Shown in pieces: positions 23,481 to 35,616 of a DNA stretch of 64,000 nucleotides. The notes under the pieces were generated by a model, which saw only the letters and a program-made list of their open reading frames with translations, searched no databases and was not told where the DNA came from. The position numbers and the translations under genes are program-made. The stretch's first letter is position 1. Each line of letters starts with the position of its first letter. Location of the stretch: positions 69,579,237 through 69,643,236 of the forward strand of contig CM055316.2 in assembly GCA_029255685.2 (NCBI GenBank). Reading direction: 5' to 3'. Source of the stretch: Silene conica (lineage: Eukaryota > Streptophyta > Magnoliopsida > Caryophyllales > Caryophyllaceae).

Positions 23481-25268
23481 TAGTTATACAGCAGTTTAAT
23501 TGAACGTGTTCTACACTGAAAAGAAGATAAAACAGAACCATATAAGCAACTCATTGTTGTGACTTAAGTCTATATTAAACTGAATTTAAACTCGTAGACT
23601 CATGCATTTATATAATTGATCTCCCTCAAGAATTATATAAACGATCCCAAGACTCAATTTTCGTATATTGATAAGCCCACAGCTTGGCTAATTCCACCGT
23701 TGGAACTCTTGGTCGATAGATTTCCGTAAATCCTATCTATTAGTCCATCTCAGTCGCTAGATAGTATCGAGTGACCATGATGTTGAGATAAAATAAATCA
23801 TCTGTTCCCACTTACCCGACGTAGAAGGGGTCATATTATGCCTACCGACGAAGAAGGGATTCATGGGAGTCTGATTTATAAAGACTAGTCTTAATTTTTG
23901 GTTATACGAGGAAGACCCCATCAACTTATATTTATCCATTTTAAGTGAACTAATATCTAACATATGCGTGAATGAATTAAATAAAGTGATGGCTTTGCAA
24001 TTGACGTGTGACATCTGTATTGTCACAGAAAACTAACGCGTAACCTCTACATGAGTCAGTTTTCAGGCATGTTATAGGTGGTTTGGTTTTAGGCGGAATA
24101 TGATGCAAGCTATTATCGATGAAAGCATAAAATAAATGCGATAAACGTAAATAAAAGTCCTAGTGTGGCCTATCCTACCAAAATAAACATAAAACAACTT
24201 GGAATCCACCGTTGGACCCTAGAAGCTTGTCTTGATGTTCCATCTTGGTCCTTGCAGCGGGAGTGAGCATCCGGTCTCCGTCTTTGGTCTTCACAAAATT
24301 ACTAATTTAAATTATAAATATAATCCTATTTACATTCTAATTTAAATACAAAAGCAATTACATGGCAAAAACCCAAAACGGAGATTCAAGATCTCAAAAT
24401 TACAAGCAAGACTGTGTCCCATCATTACGGTAACACAATCTACTAAGGCCACACTAAGTTACAACCGTTTGCAAAATTAAATACGTTATTGAAAGCATTC
24501 ACAAGGCATTCAACAAGACGATAAATAAAATGCATCAACTAAAAAAAATTTATACATGACATAAAACTGTTATTATGATTAACAAATTTTACCAAACCAT
24601 CTTACGGGATTAAAATTATGTGATTATACCGTTTTAATCACCCAATTTTAATAAATTTATAATCCATTATCTTAAACCGCTTTAAAATAATATGTATCAA
24701 ACGAGTGTGAATCGTGTCACAAAATTAATAATATACTATTTCCGTATATAGTATATTACTAAAGGCCATGGGAAAATAAAACAGGTTATTTTCGAAAAGG
24801 AAAAACGAGTCTGTTACAGGGGTCGAGATCGACCGACCTCAACACGGGGTCGACCGACCTCCAGACGAAAAAAAAACATTTCTGCAACAGCAAAATCGGT
24901 CGACCGACCTATCAATCAGGTCGACCGACCAACAAACAGTAAAAACGAGTTTCAGAAAACGCAAAACGCTGCACTTTTGAAATCAAAACAAGTTTTTACC
25001 TTTTAAACTTTGATTAAAACGAGTAAATCAAAATTAACATCAACAAGGGTTCACATATTGTCAAGAATATCGATTAATTAACAATATGTAAATAGGAATC
25101 GAAAACAAGATCGATTACTCACAAAAGAAAGGCTGTCGAAACAGAAACAAACGCAGGAGGCGGTCGACCGACCGCAACAGGGGGTCGATCGACCGACTTA
25201 GCGGCAGAACACGATTTTTCAGTTTTTAAAACTTTATGAAAAACACAAAAGTAAAATTTCATGGCCTG
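23481..25268 (-). other. Copia 5' leader, non-coding, with a repeated palindromic motif
   Basis: A 1.8-kb untranslated leader between primer site and gag. Six versions of GGTCGACCGACC (or with AT replacing one step) occur at about 24827-24845, 24849, 24896, 24919, 25161 and 25182. The remainder is AT-rich with no gene. Confidence 0.7.
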
Positions 25269-25280
25269 GCTCTGATACCA
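25269..25280 (-). promoter_or_regulatory. Primer binding site of copia element
   Basis: On the minus strand TGGTATCAGAGC (tRNA-iMet type), two bases after the 5' LTR. Confidence 0.9.
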
Positions 25281-25282
25281 CT

Positions 25283-26272
25283 TGTGGGGAATAAAGCATG
25301 TATTCGCCCTAAACTTGCAGGATTATAATGAAAATTACAGTTGTGATTATTGTCATAAGATAAATAAAAACATGAAAAAGAATACAACCTTGGGTCATTG
25401 CTTGAATAGGCCTAAGAACAGGAATTAAAGTAAATTCCCTCCTATAACTTGCACCCAAGACTTTGTTTGAGACGATGCCGTTTGTGCTAGAAAGGCTCTC
25501 CAATTGCCTTGCAATATGGGGAGAGTTATTGAGGTTTTAGATGTGAGATCTGAGTTTTGGGAGAAGAATGCTCTCAAAACCCTAATTGTGAGAATTATGA
25601 TTCAACAGTTACTGACATAAGGAGAAGGACTCTCCTTATGTAGCACTTAGGGTGGGTCGGCCGAATTAGGGTAAGAGTGGGCTTTCTCCACTCTTACCTT
25701 ATTCCTTTGCATGATTCGACCCGTTTTGCTAAATATTATTTGCGGGATTTTTATTATAAATCGCATACGTGTTATCAGATATTAATGCAGTCAATGTATT
25801 AATAATGGTCTGATAAAATTACGATATTGTATAATTACCCAAATTAATATAACTATTTATATTAATACGCGAAATTAATATTTAATTAAATATAACTGCT
25901 TATATTTAATTTACGAATTAAACATGTAATCCGTATTAGCTAAAATTATTTAATCCGTATTAAATAATAATCTCAACATCTTATTGACTAATTTAATAGT
26001 CAATACCTCTGACTAACTGTTTAGTCGTATCCGGCATAAATGTGATTGTATTTTCATACCTTCACATCTCTCAAACGTGTCCTATAGGTGTGACGTATAG
26101 GGACCAGTTGATCACCGCCATCCGTATGACAATAACGTCAAACTTATCTAGCAAGCCAACCGTTATTGATAAACGTGGATCAACTGGTAATAATACTGAA
26201 GTATGCCCTTGTGATCCTTAAAGAGATTTAATAAGTCATTGTACTTAATTGTCAAGGACACCAGCCCCAACA
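25283..26272 (-). repeat. 5' LTR of copia element
   Basis: A 990-bp LTR, starting TGTTGGGGC at 26272 on the minus strand. Confidence 0.93.
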
Positions 26273-26876
26273 CAAGGTTGCATCAGTGCAACACGCGAAA
26301 GTCAGCAACCATGCAATACACATTAACAGTAGCGAAAACAACCATCAGCGCAAAAATCTCAAATCGACTTTTTTCCCAATTATCCAACCATACCCAACAC
26401 GAATTTGTGACGGATACTTATTATCCACTAACTATTAAACATAAGACCCACATTAATTTCACATAAAGAACAAGAAAAGTCACATGTCCACTCAATTTAA
26501 GACAAAGGCCGAGATTTCTCATTATCGTCACCTCGAAAGCTCTGCTCTTCGGTTTCCTCTTCAACCACGTACGAGTCAACCTCCGGGTTCTCTAAATTCA
26601 CTCCTACAAACATCAAAAACGGATTATAAGAGGGCAATTTCGAGATTACCCCAAAACAGACCCAAAATCAACTTTGACGAAACTGAAATTTAAAGAGGTA
26701 GAAAGAACGGGAATGACGACATGAAAACGTAGGCAAAAACCTTGCGTCAATCGGAGTTGTAACGAATTCTCAAGGTTGAATTTTGTGAAGGTGAATTATG
26801 AGGAGATCAGAAAGATGAGATTTCTGATGTTTTGTTATTAGCTTGGGCAATAAGGCAAATGAGATGTTAGGGGAAA

Positions 26877-27135
26877 CAGTAGGTCTCTTGAGAGACCGTC
26901 TTTTAATAAGTTTATTGGGAGACTATTGTACAAATTTAAGAAAAAGTGGTACTAAACCTAATAAAATATGTACAAATCATGATTAAACATAAACTTAATA
27001 CATTTATTAGGTAAATAGGTACGAAATTACTATGGTACAATCAATCACAAAAAGGTTACGAAATACAAATAAAAGGGTACAAAAGAATGGTCTTTTAATA
27101 ATTTATTGAAAGACCGCCTCTCTCAAGTTTTAGTG
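26877..27135. mobile_element. Mutator-like MITE in the outer LTR
   Basis: A 259-bp element with imperfect inverted ends (CAGTAGGTCTCTTGAGAGAC at the left; complement of CACTAAAACTTGAGAGAGGC at the right). It is flanked by the 9-bp direct repeat TAGGGGAAA (26868-26876, 27136-27144). A 9-bp duplication is the Mutator signature. It has no coding capacity. Confidence 0.75.
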
Positions 27136-27400
27136 TAGGGGAAATGAGGAGGAAGATTCCCTTCACAATTTGTTTTAAGTAAGATTTGAGACGGGTTTCA
27201 CTTGAGTTGTTCGGGAACATTTGTAAACGGGAAAAACCAAGGAGATATATATTACTTCTCGATATTAAAATAAAGCTCAAGACGGGAACTACACGATATA
27301 ATCAAAATATGAGTTCCCGAATTTAAATAAAATATTATTAAATTCCTAAAATACTTTAATTTAATTTAAAATACGCTTTATAAAAATAAGGGATGTTACA

Positions 27401-28136
27401 TTGTTGGTTATATTCAAAATTTCAAATGGTGTAAATATAACTGGGAGAGCATCTAGTTACTTTCGAATGATTGTCGACCCCTTATTCTCAGGTTGTTTAA
27501 GTTGTTGTTGACTGGTAGATGTTTGCTTGGGGAATGTGTGAAGCGAGTTTATTAAATTGTTTAAGAGTTTGTTTGAAATTTTAAGAACCCTCTGAATAAT
27601 GTATTAGTTTTGCTTTTGCTTATGTATCGATTCGTAATTAGTCAGGTATTTTCGCCACCTATACCTTGTTATCGGTTATCTTCTATTTAAGTTATTTCTT
27701 TTACAGAATAATCTAGGTTGTTACAACTATTGTCAAAGACTCGAGAACATGGTCGAATTATGATGTCCAACTAAAGAAGGCCTCGATGACATTATTCAAT
27801 AATGATGGCAATCCTGTAATTGAATGACATTCGTATTACAGTTTTAGTTTTTAAAATTTCTATTGTTTAGAATTTTTATCCCTAAGTAGATATATGCATT
27901 TACGATATTAATTGCATTTACAACTATTTGTTTTCATATAATATTATGTCTTCAGCTACAATTCGTTCTTATAATCGTATTTTCTTGTTCCTAGGTAATT
28001 TGTGCTCTGTATTTATATCTTTACATTTTTTTTGTATGCATTTGAATAGAAATAATGTAATATCAATAAATTTACCTACACATTATAATGTACAAAAAAT
28101 TAGTATTTCGATTATACTCCTAAATACAGATTAAAT
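27401..28136. other. Intergenic, no recognisable gene
   Basis: AT-rich DNA between the outer LTR and the LINE fragment. A short open stretch at 27725-27826 has no recognisable motif. Confidence 0.5.
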
Positions 28137-28151
28137 AATATTTCACATGAC

Positions 28152-28435
28152 GAGAAGGTTCAGAGGAACTAAGCTGCAAAGGGTTGTCAGGACTGGAGTT
28201 ATCACTGCTGCTATCTACCATATTTGGCATCAAAGAAACAAATGTAGAATGGATCAGAGTTTGCTCAGAGTTGATGTACTTGTTTCAAATATTAAGCAGG
28301 AGTTGAGTAGATTTTTTAGGAGCATAATGTATTCTATCTCAGACAAAGACAAGACCTTCCTCCAAGGTCTAGTCTAAGGTCCTCTTGTAACTAAGACACT
28401 TTGGTTATATATATACTTACCCTTTACCAAAAAAA
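28152..28435 (+). mobile_element. 5'-truncated LINE tail
   Basis: A short piece of a non-LTR retrotransposon. The encoded AAIYHIWHQRNKCRM and following VSNIKQELSRFF match the C-terminal end of plant L1-type ORF2. It ends in a poly(A) run (28429-28437) and is flanked by a 15-bp target duplication with one mismatch, AATATTTCACATGAC (28137-28151) and AATATTTCTCATGAC (28436-28450). The truncation arose at insertion, as is usual for LINEs. Confidence 0.85.
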
Positions 28436-28830
28436 AATATTTCTCATGACTATATTTTCTAGAAAATATTACTATGATTTTCTTCCTTAGTAAAAATTTC
28501 AAAATAAACTAGCGAGTTTGGAGTTGAATATAAGAAATATTAATTTGGAAGTTATTATTGTCTTTGTTGTTAATTTCTACATTGGATGGTAATTAGATTA
28601 AACATGAAAAATAAGCTTGTTGTCATCATCTCAAAATTAATCATGATAAATTCAATATAAAAAACTATAAACATAACTTATGTTATATGTATGGAGAAAG
28701 GAAAATAATATTAATTAAAATTATGTTACAAATAAAAGGATCAATCACTTTAATTGACATAATAAACTCACATTGATTATTTATATTAAATAACTCCTCT
28801 TTTCAGGTGTTTTTGTTATCACTTCATTTC

Positions 28831-28838
28831 TATAAAAG
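28831..28838 (+). promoter_or_regulatory. TATA box of the GH1-like gene
   Basis: TATAAAAG lies 65 bp before the start codon, which would give a 5' UTR of about 40 bases. Confidence 0.65.
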
Positions 28839-28902
28839 CACTTTTAACACTTTGATACTAAGCGCACATAACAAAAAACATCTCCAAATATTAAGCCTAA
28901 AT

Positions 28903-31900
28903 ATGTCACCTTCTTCATATAAGTTTATTGTCACTTTAATCCTCGTAACTTTACTTAATCATAGAAATGTATCTTGCACTAGTAAGTCAGATTTTCCACA
29001 AGATTTTATTTTCGGTGCAGATTCTTCAGCTTACCAGGTATCTATGTGTTGATTACTCAACATATTTTATATTAGTTACACCTTTTATCTAATTTTTGTA
29101 TTTACCTTTGACTAAAATACTTCTTAGAAAAAAAAAGTAGATAAATGCTTATGATGAAAGGAATATATTTATTTAAATGAAGCTACTTATAAAAAATTGT
29201 ATTGAAATTCAAATACATAAGTGAATTGTTGGACACCGTGATATTATGTTTTTTTCCTAAATTGTTTTCAAATAAAGGTCATATAAAATATCATATGATG
29301 ATTTCCTTATTCTAAATAACTATATATTCATAAAATTTTGTTTGAATTACCAAAAAATTACTCATAACTTATCAGATATTAATCAAATTAAATATTTTCT
29401 TCATATAATGAAAATATTGGAAACTCATACACACAATAAAATACTCAGATGATGGGATTCCATCTAGTAAGATTTTTTTATTCCCTATCTTTTACCATTT
29501 AAAAACAAATATTATACAATTAATCAAATTTATGTAACAAATTTATTAAAAATGTATTATTTATTCTATTATCCACAGCAATACGAGGCATTGATAATCT
29601 AAAAAAGCTAGTTTAGGATTTTATAATTCAAATATAATTTCCAAACAAAAAAGAAAGTCCATTTGACCATTCTATTATTGCCAATGACTTAATGTCATTA
29701 TGGGCATTTATAATCTCGTACAATAAGTCTTCCTTGTGACGGATATATCCATCACCTAGGTAGCACGGACACTTCTTCTAATGAGCTGTACCGTGTCCGA
29801 CACTGTGTCCGACACAGACACTCCACGGACACACGCCGAAACGTGTCCAACACCTAAACAGCCGTGTGTAACTTTCTACATTTATTTGAGCACGTGTCCG
29901 ACGCATGTCCATGGTATTTGAGCCGTGTCCGTCGCGTGTCCATGGTATTTGGTTATCATTTGCGGTGGACGATGTTCTTGAGATAAGAATGCGTTATCGA
30001 AAGAGATCAATTAGAATATTGATTCGGATGAGGAATGAAAATAAATTTATTATCAAAGGGCAAGTTTTACGTTCACTTATTTAAAATTAATATCAAATAG
30101 TTTTACAAAAATAAAATCAAAAATTTATAACTATAAAATGTACTACCTCCGATTTGCTATGATGTTCCCCTTTCCGTTTTGGTCTAATAACAATGATGTT
30201 CCCTCTTTCCTCTTTTGGACAACTTTGTGTGGTCCAAAATCAATTTCATGTGGGGTCGTGTGTATTATGTGGTCCAAATTAATTTCCTTATTTCTTGTGT
30301 TAAAATCAAAAGGGAACAACACAAGAAATCGGAAAGAGTATATTTTATTAAATTTAAATGCCGTGTCCCGTATCCTAAATTTCACGGCATGCTGTGTCCC
30401 GTGTCCGTGTCGTGTCCGTGTCCGTGTTCGTGTCCGTTTTGGTGCTACCTAGTCCATCACAAGCTTACGACGGGTCGAATAACTCCCACTTGTGTAGATA
30501 GGACAAGTATAGGGAATCACAAAATGTTTGTCTTTTTCTTATTACATGGATAATATTTGACCCGTCGCAAGCTTGTGACGGATATGTCCGTCACAAATGA
30601 GAATTTGTGAATCTCGTATAAGGGTAATACAATACCAAGAAAGGTGATACGAACTTCGGACCTATTGTCCTCATTTTCTTCATCTTCACTTAACTATTAT
30701 GTTAAGACGTGTTTTTTACTCACCAATGCTTGTTAAGATTATTACATCATGTTTATATCAGATTGAAGGCGCGGCCAATCTAGATGGAAAAGGGCCGAAC
30801 AATTGGGATTATTACACTCACAAATATCCAGGTCATTTTCCCTCCATCTATATTAATGCGCAATTCTAAAAATAATATTGAAAAATTACAAATCCTAAAT
30901 TTATAATTTGATTTTATATTTTTGTTTACTTTTATTACTAAAATAGAATGTTGTATGTCATTTGTTAATATAGCAACAACTACTTGGGATGGTTCTAATG
31001 GAGATGTTAGTTCCGATTTTTATCATCATTACAAGGTAAGAATAAACATGAATTAATCACATATTCAACATATATTTCAAATTCAAATTTTTAAAAACTT
31101 TTGTGTTTAACAAGATATACAATTTTTAAACATTATAAAGCACACCGGTAAGATACATACATGTGATTGATAAATTTACTAATATAAAAATTTAGATATA
31201 ATTCGTAGAATGAAATTGATTGATATTTTTTCAACTTAGTCGTCACTAATATAACGTAAACATCACCTTTCTTACTAAAGGAGTCATTTATCGAACTATT
31301 TATGACACTAAATTATCTTCAATAATACCTATTCTAAGCTTATCGCATGCTTGAAATTTTAAGGAATATTAAATCTTACTAACTAATTTTCTTATATTTA
31401 TAATTGTGTTGTTGCTTCAAATAAACTATTAACTCTATTTATGTTACCTCATGTTTAATTTCAGAATGACATAAAGTTGATGAAAAATATCGGTTTGACT
31501 CATTTCCGATTTTCTATTTCATGGTCCAGAATATTACCAAGTAAGAAAATAATACTTCCTGCAAGCTTTTTTTTTATCATGAAACACAAATATCATAAAT
31601 TCGATGCTTCTTAACAATACTTTATACTTTTGAGATGTCAAGCCATTGTCTTTATGTTTAGTCCACATTAATTTTTATTCATTTGGTAATGATTTGTCAA
31701 TGTGCCGATTTCTATGAGAATAATTTAGAAAATGATACGAATTTAAAAAGTATAAGTAACATCATTGAAAATTTTCTATGAAATTTATGCAATATATAAA
31801 CCCTGAAAAAAGAAGCTTGTTTGCGAAATAATATTGAAATCCTTCATTTATTTTTAACCCGTATAATATTTATCTTTTGATTGTCAAAATTGTAGAAGGA

Positions 31901-34900
31901 ACCAAAGCCGGAGGAGTGAATCAATTGGGGATCGATTTTTATAACAATGTCATTGATGAACTATTAGCCAATGGTTAATATTTTAATCTCATCTCCTATG
32001 GTTATATATTTGAATTTACATATTATTAAAGAGAAAAGTTAATAAGAAAAATATATTGTTGCAGATATACAACCTTTTGTTACTCTTTTTCATTGGGATG
32101 TTCCACACGCACTTGAGGAGGCATATGGTAGTTTTTTGAGTTATAATATTGTGTAAGTTTTCTTGCCCTGGAAATCTTTTACAAGATAATTATATTTTCT
32201 ATTTATTATCTCATATGAGTTACTTTTCTCTTAAAACTTGTATGTGAATGAGAAGAAACTGCATGATTAGTGTTTTATTACAAACTTAACTATAATTTTA
32301 TTAAGATAACTTCTAAGAGACTGTACCATTAACTACACGTAACTTAGAAACTACATGCATAAAAAGTGTACAAAAAATATGCACACACTTAAATGTACAC
32401 AAGTAATCTACGATGATTTTTGTTTAAAAATTTCAAATGTTTAATAAAGAACTAATATAATAATCTATGAAAATGTCTTTCACAAACTCTAAATTGGTCT
32501 TAACGACAACTTATTATACGTTCAAATATCGAATAGGTGCAATATATATTCCCTTTTTTTCAAGGTGAAACGTTTAAAATATATATATAATCAGTATGCT
32601 TAACATTATACATATTTATTATATGCTAATGACATATTTATATTTGCTATAAAACGATTTTTTCCTAAATTAGTGTTGAATAAAACAAGTTATGAATTAC
32701 TAAAAAAAATCAAATAACATCATAGTGAACGTGCAAAATAAAACAGGAGGAAAACTCCAACTTATAGAGTGTTGTATGTTTGAAATTATAGGTCAGATTT
32801 CGCAGACTTTGCTAATATATGCTTTAAGGAATTCGGTGATCGAGTGAAAAAGTGGGTGACTATAACTAAGCCAAATACATATGCACAATTGGCATATGCA
32901 TCAGGTGATGAAGTACCAAATCATTGCTCTCGTTTGAAATCATCAAACACATCATTGGATGGTCACCAATGTTTTGGTGGGAATTCTGCAACGGAACCTT
33001 ATATAGTTGCTCACAATTTGCTTCTTTCTCATGCCTCTATTGTTGCACTATACAGGCAAAAATATCAGGTTTTGTTTTACTTATTCTTCAATTTTGACTA
33101 AAACTGGACTATCATGCATGTAGATGAAATGTTGATTTTGCAGTTATACTTACAAAAAATATATTTGCTTGTTAAGATAATTTAAAATTTCCTTGGATAG
33201 TAATACCTTTATTCAAAACTACTCGTCACATTTTCTATTTTGGTTCATACAACTCCACCTATCACATTTTCTTATTTGGTTATTCTTACGATAATATTCT
33301 CCTCGTGGGATAAAAAAAATAATAAATGTCATTATATCACGTACGACATATACAAAATTATGACAAATTAATTCTTGTCGAGAAATAGTGTCATATATGT
33401 TTTAACACACAAGAATAAGATGATTGTTTGGTTAGCATCATATCTATTAAACAACAGTTGAAACACTCAAATAGCTTAAAGAAACTTCATATTTTATACA
33501 GAATGAAAACAGGTAATTATGGGTAGAAACAAAATACATAACAAGTGGAACAATTGGAATTGCAATATTTAACTATCGCTTATACAAATGCAATTTTCAG
33601 GCTTCTCAAAATGGAACAATTGGAATTACAGTTGCCTGCAATTGGGTAGAACCATATGATTTCAAACCTAGAACTGTAAATGCTACAAAGAGATATTTCG
33701 ATCACTCGTGTGGTTGGTGCGTATTTTTTTACAAATAGACATAATTTTCTTTAGTCACAAATAAATAAGTTAATATTTCACAAAATATTTAGGCCTAGAA
33801 TAATTATTTTGGTCTTCATGTAGGTTTTTCAATCCATTGACCTTTGGTGATTACCCCGAGACGATGCACTCATTGGTCGGAAATCGGTTACCTAAGTTCA
33901 CAGCAAATCAATCTATCTTATTAAAAAATTCGTTTGATTTTATTGGATTAGACTACTACACCGCATTTTATATACAGGAAGACAATGCTACAACACCTCA
34001 TTACGACCTAGATGACCATGCTAAAAAAACTTGTAAGTTCCTTATCATAACTTGGCTACCTATTTATTCAATTATAAATATGTTGCTTCACATAAAAACA
34101 ATATATGTATCTCTAATTCTGGAATATATGGTCTTGGTTAAATTATTAGTGAGGCTAAAAACAAACTTTAATCCAATAGGTGCAATATTAATGACACTTA
34201 TTCATGTGTTTTTTTAATGAATAAAAATATATTATATTTAATGTTAAAAATATTCATTCAAATAAAATGACATGGAAGCGATACATTTGGGGTGAAATCG
34301 TACAGATTATACATAAAAAAACTCAATATGAATCATGGATTCATTATAAATACCAAAAAAATTGGATCTAGCTAATTGGTCTATTTGCATCTATTTTTCT
34401 AAATAACTTGTTATCCACGCACACTTCTTAGACCTATTAATTCATGGAATAATAATTAAGCAAAGATCGGTAAACATTTCGATCACATGAATATTTCTTA
34501 TTTTTTCTGTTAGAGTGCACACATACATGTAAAATTGAAATAAGAAAAAAAGGACAAGCTTTTCTAAAAAAAAAATAATAACTAGCTACTCCCCCATTCA
34601 CTATATTCGTATTATTTGTTGAATCTATGCGAGTATTATTTTATTCAAATGCTATGAATCCCGTGCTTGAGAAAGAGTAATAATTAATAATATATCATTT
34701 TATTTAACTATAACTGATTTGTTTGGGCATGTAAGTAACAAGTTGATTTCATGCACATATTATTTTCAGTTTCCGATAAAGACGGAATGCATCTGGGAAA
34801 AAAGGTATATTTTTTCATAGTATTTACATATATGTGCATGTTATTATATCGATTAAGAGTTTATTCATAAAATTGATATAATTTAACCTCTTAAACATTA

Positions 34901-35053
34901 CCTGATATTTTTTTTTCAGACTCCCGTGGATTTTTATGATTATCCAACGGGTTTGGAAAACATAACATTATATTTGCAGAGGAATTACAACAATCCATCT
35001 ATAATTGTAACATCAAATGGTAACTCCATAATATATATATATATCTATCTATC

Positions 35054-35093
<40 letters not shown>

Positions 35094-35591
35094 AAACAAT
35101 TAAAGTAAGGTATTCTTACATAAGATTACCTTGTTTTGCGTAGGATACGCTTCTCTAGATGAAAGGAACAAAAGTTACTCTAAGGACTTTTATATAAAGG
35201 ACGATGGAAGAATTGAATACATACAGGGTCATATTGATCATCTTCACAGAGCCATTAAGTATGTCTTCTTTCCATCATAACTTCTAAATAATCAAATAAA
35301 TATTATATATAGTTGGTGTCACTTTTCAAAATAAAATAATGATGTTAAATATTATTGCTTATTAATGTTTAACATTATAAATATTTATTATTGTATAACA
35401 TTTGTGCAATTTATGTTTTTAGGAGTGGTGCAAATGTAAAAGGTTACATTGTCTCGTCAATGATGGATAGTTTTGAATGGAATGCTGGTTATATAATCAA
35501 GTATGGCCTAATTTACATAGATCATAAGAACGGATTGAAAAGGCACAAGAAGAACTCAGCGAAATGGTATCAAAATTTTCTTCGGACATGA
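28903..35591 (+). CDS. Beta-glucosidase-like (GH1) protein lacking both catalytic glutamates
   Basis: Thirteen exons (28903-29037, 30762-30831, 30974-31035, 31465-31540, 31896-31973, 32065-32152, 32792-33068, 33601-33716, 33824-34032, 34770-34804, 34920-35019, 35144-35258, 35423-35591) join with GT-AG introns and consistent phases into 509 aa, the usual GH1 length and exon count. Residues 1-27 look like a signal peptide, implying secretion, ER or vacuole. Family blocks are clear: [59 protein letters not shown]. However, the acid/base motif T-x-N-E-P reads TITKP (Lys196) and the nucleophile motif VTENG reads VTSNG (Ser414). Normal retaining hydrolysis should be impossible. It is a candidate pseudoenzyme or an early pseudogene; no other lesion is visible. 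Confidence 0.9.
29756..30452. mobile_element. hAT-like MITE inside the Mutator MITE
   Basis: Inverted ends CTAGGTAGCACGGACAC and its partner ending GGTGCTACCTAG are flanked by the perfect 8-bp direct repeat TCCATCAC (29748-29755, 30453-30460), as for hAT elements. Many GTGTCCG/CGGACAC repeats lie near both ends, a typical subterminal transposase-binding layout. Confidence 0.85.
30143..30338. mobile_element. Stowaway-like MITE inside the hAT MITE
   Basis: Inverted ends CTACCTCCGATTTGCTATG and partner (ending AAATCGGAAAGAG) are flanked by TA on both sides (30141-30142, 30339-30340). It is the innermost of three nested elements. Confidence 0.72.
35029..35093. repeat. (TA)n/(CA)n microsatellite in GH1 intron 11
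   Basis: An AT-dinucleotide run with two ATCT steps, followed by about nine CA units. Confidence 0.9.
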
Positions 35592-35610
35592 AGAAACTAC
35601 AAGTTTTTAT

Positions 35611-35616
35611 AATAAA
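35611..35616 (+). terminator. Possible poly(A) signal of the GH1-like gene
   Basis: AATAAA lies 20 bases after the stop codon. Confidence 0.4.

Larger units (their letters stand above)
17596..26272 (-). mobile_element. Ty1/copia retrotransposon
   Basis: LTRs of 990 bp (25283-26272 as 5' LTR and 17596-18585 as 3' LTR) bound an 8.7-kb element with a perfect 5-bp target duplication CAAGG (17591-17595, 26273-26277). On the minus strand the LTR starts TGTTGGGGCTGG and ends TTCCCCACA. About six substitutions separate the LTRs (0.6%), so it is young. The order gag, protease, integrase, RT, RNase H is the copia order. The coding region has five nonsense codons. The leader (23481-25268) is unusually long at about 1.8 kb. 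Confidence 0.95.
483..27400 (-). mobile_element. 5' LTR of outer gypsy element, split by nested insertions
   Basis: Read on the minus strand the LTR starts TGTAACATCCC at 27400 and ends GGGGTATTACA at 483, directly before the primer site. Once the nested elements are removed, the remaining pieces (483-2175, 17586-17595, 26278-27400) total about 2.8 kb, which is long for an LTR. Inserted in it are a Stowaway MITE (2176-17583, itself holding a Tat element), a copia element (17596-26272) and a Mutator-like MITE (26877-27135). The partner LTR lies outside the window, so no target duplication can be checked. The continuity is inferred from clean target duplications at each inner junction and matching LTR-type ends at both outer edges. 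Confidence 0.7.
29721..30609. mobile_element. Mutator-like MITE in GH1 intron 1
   Basis: Inverted ends centred on TTGTGACGGATATATCC share about 40 bp with several mismatches. They are flanked by the perfect 9-bp direct repeat AATCTCGTA (29712-29720, 30610-30618). Without its hAT insert it is only about 184 bp. The end contains a small hairpin (GTGACGGATATATCCATCAC). Confidence 0.82.

Noticed and set aside
28903..35591. Loss of GH1 catalytic residues as an annotation or splicing error
   Set aside because: Both sites lie well inside exons 7 and 11 with conserved flanking motifs in frame, so alternative splicing cannot restore Glu. A sequencing error would have to hit three bases at two sites.
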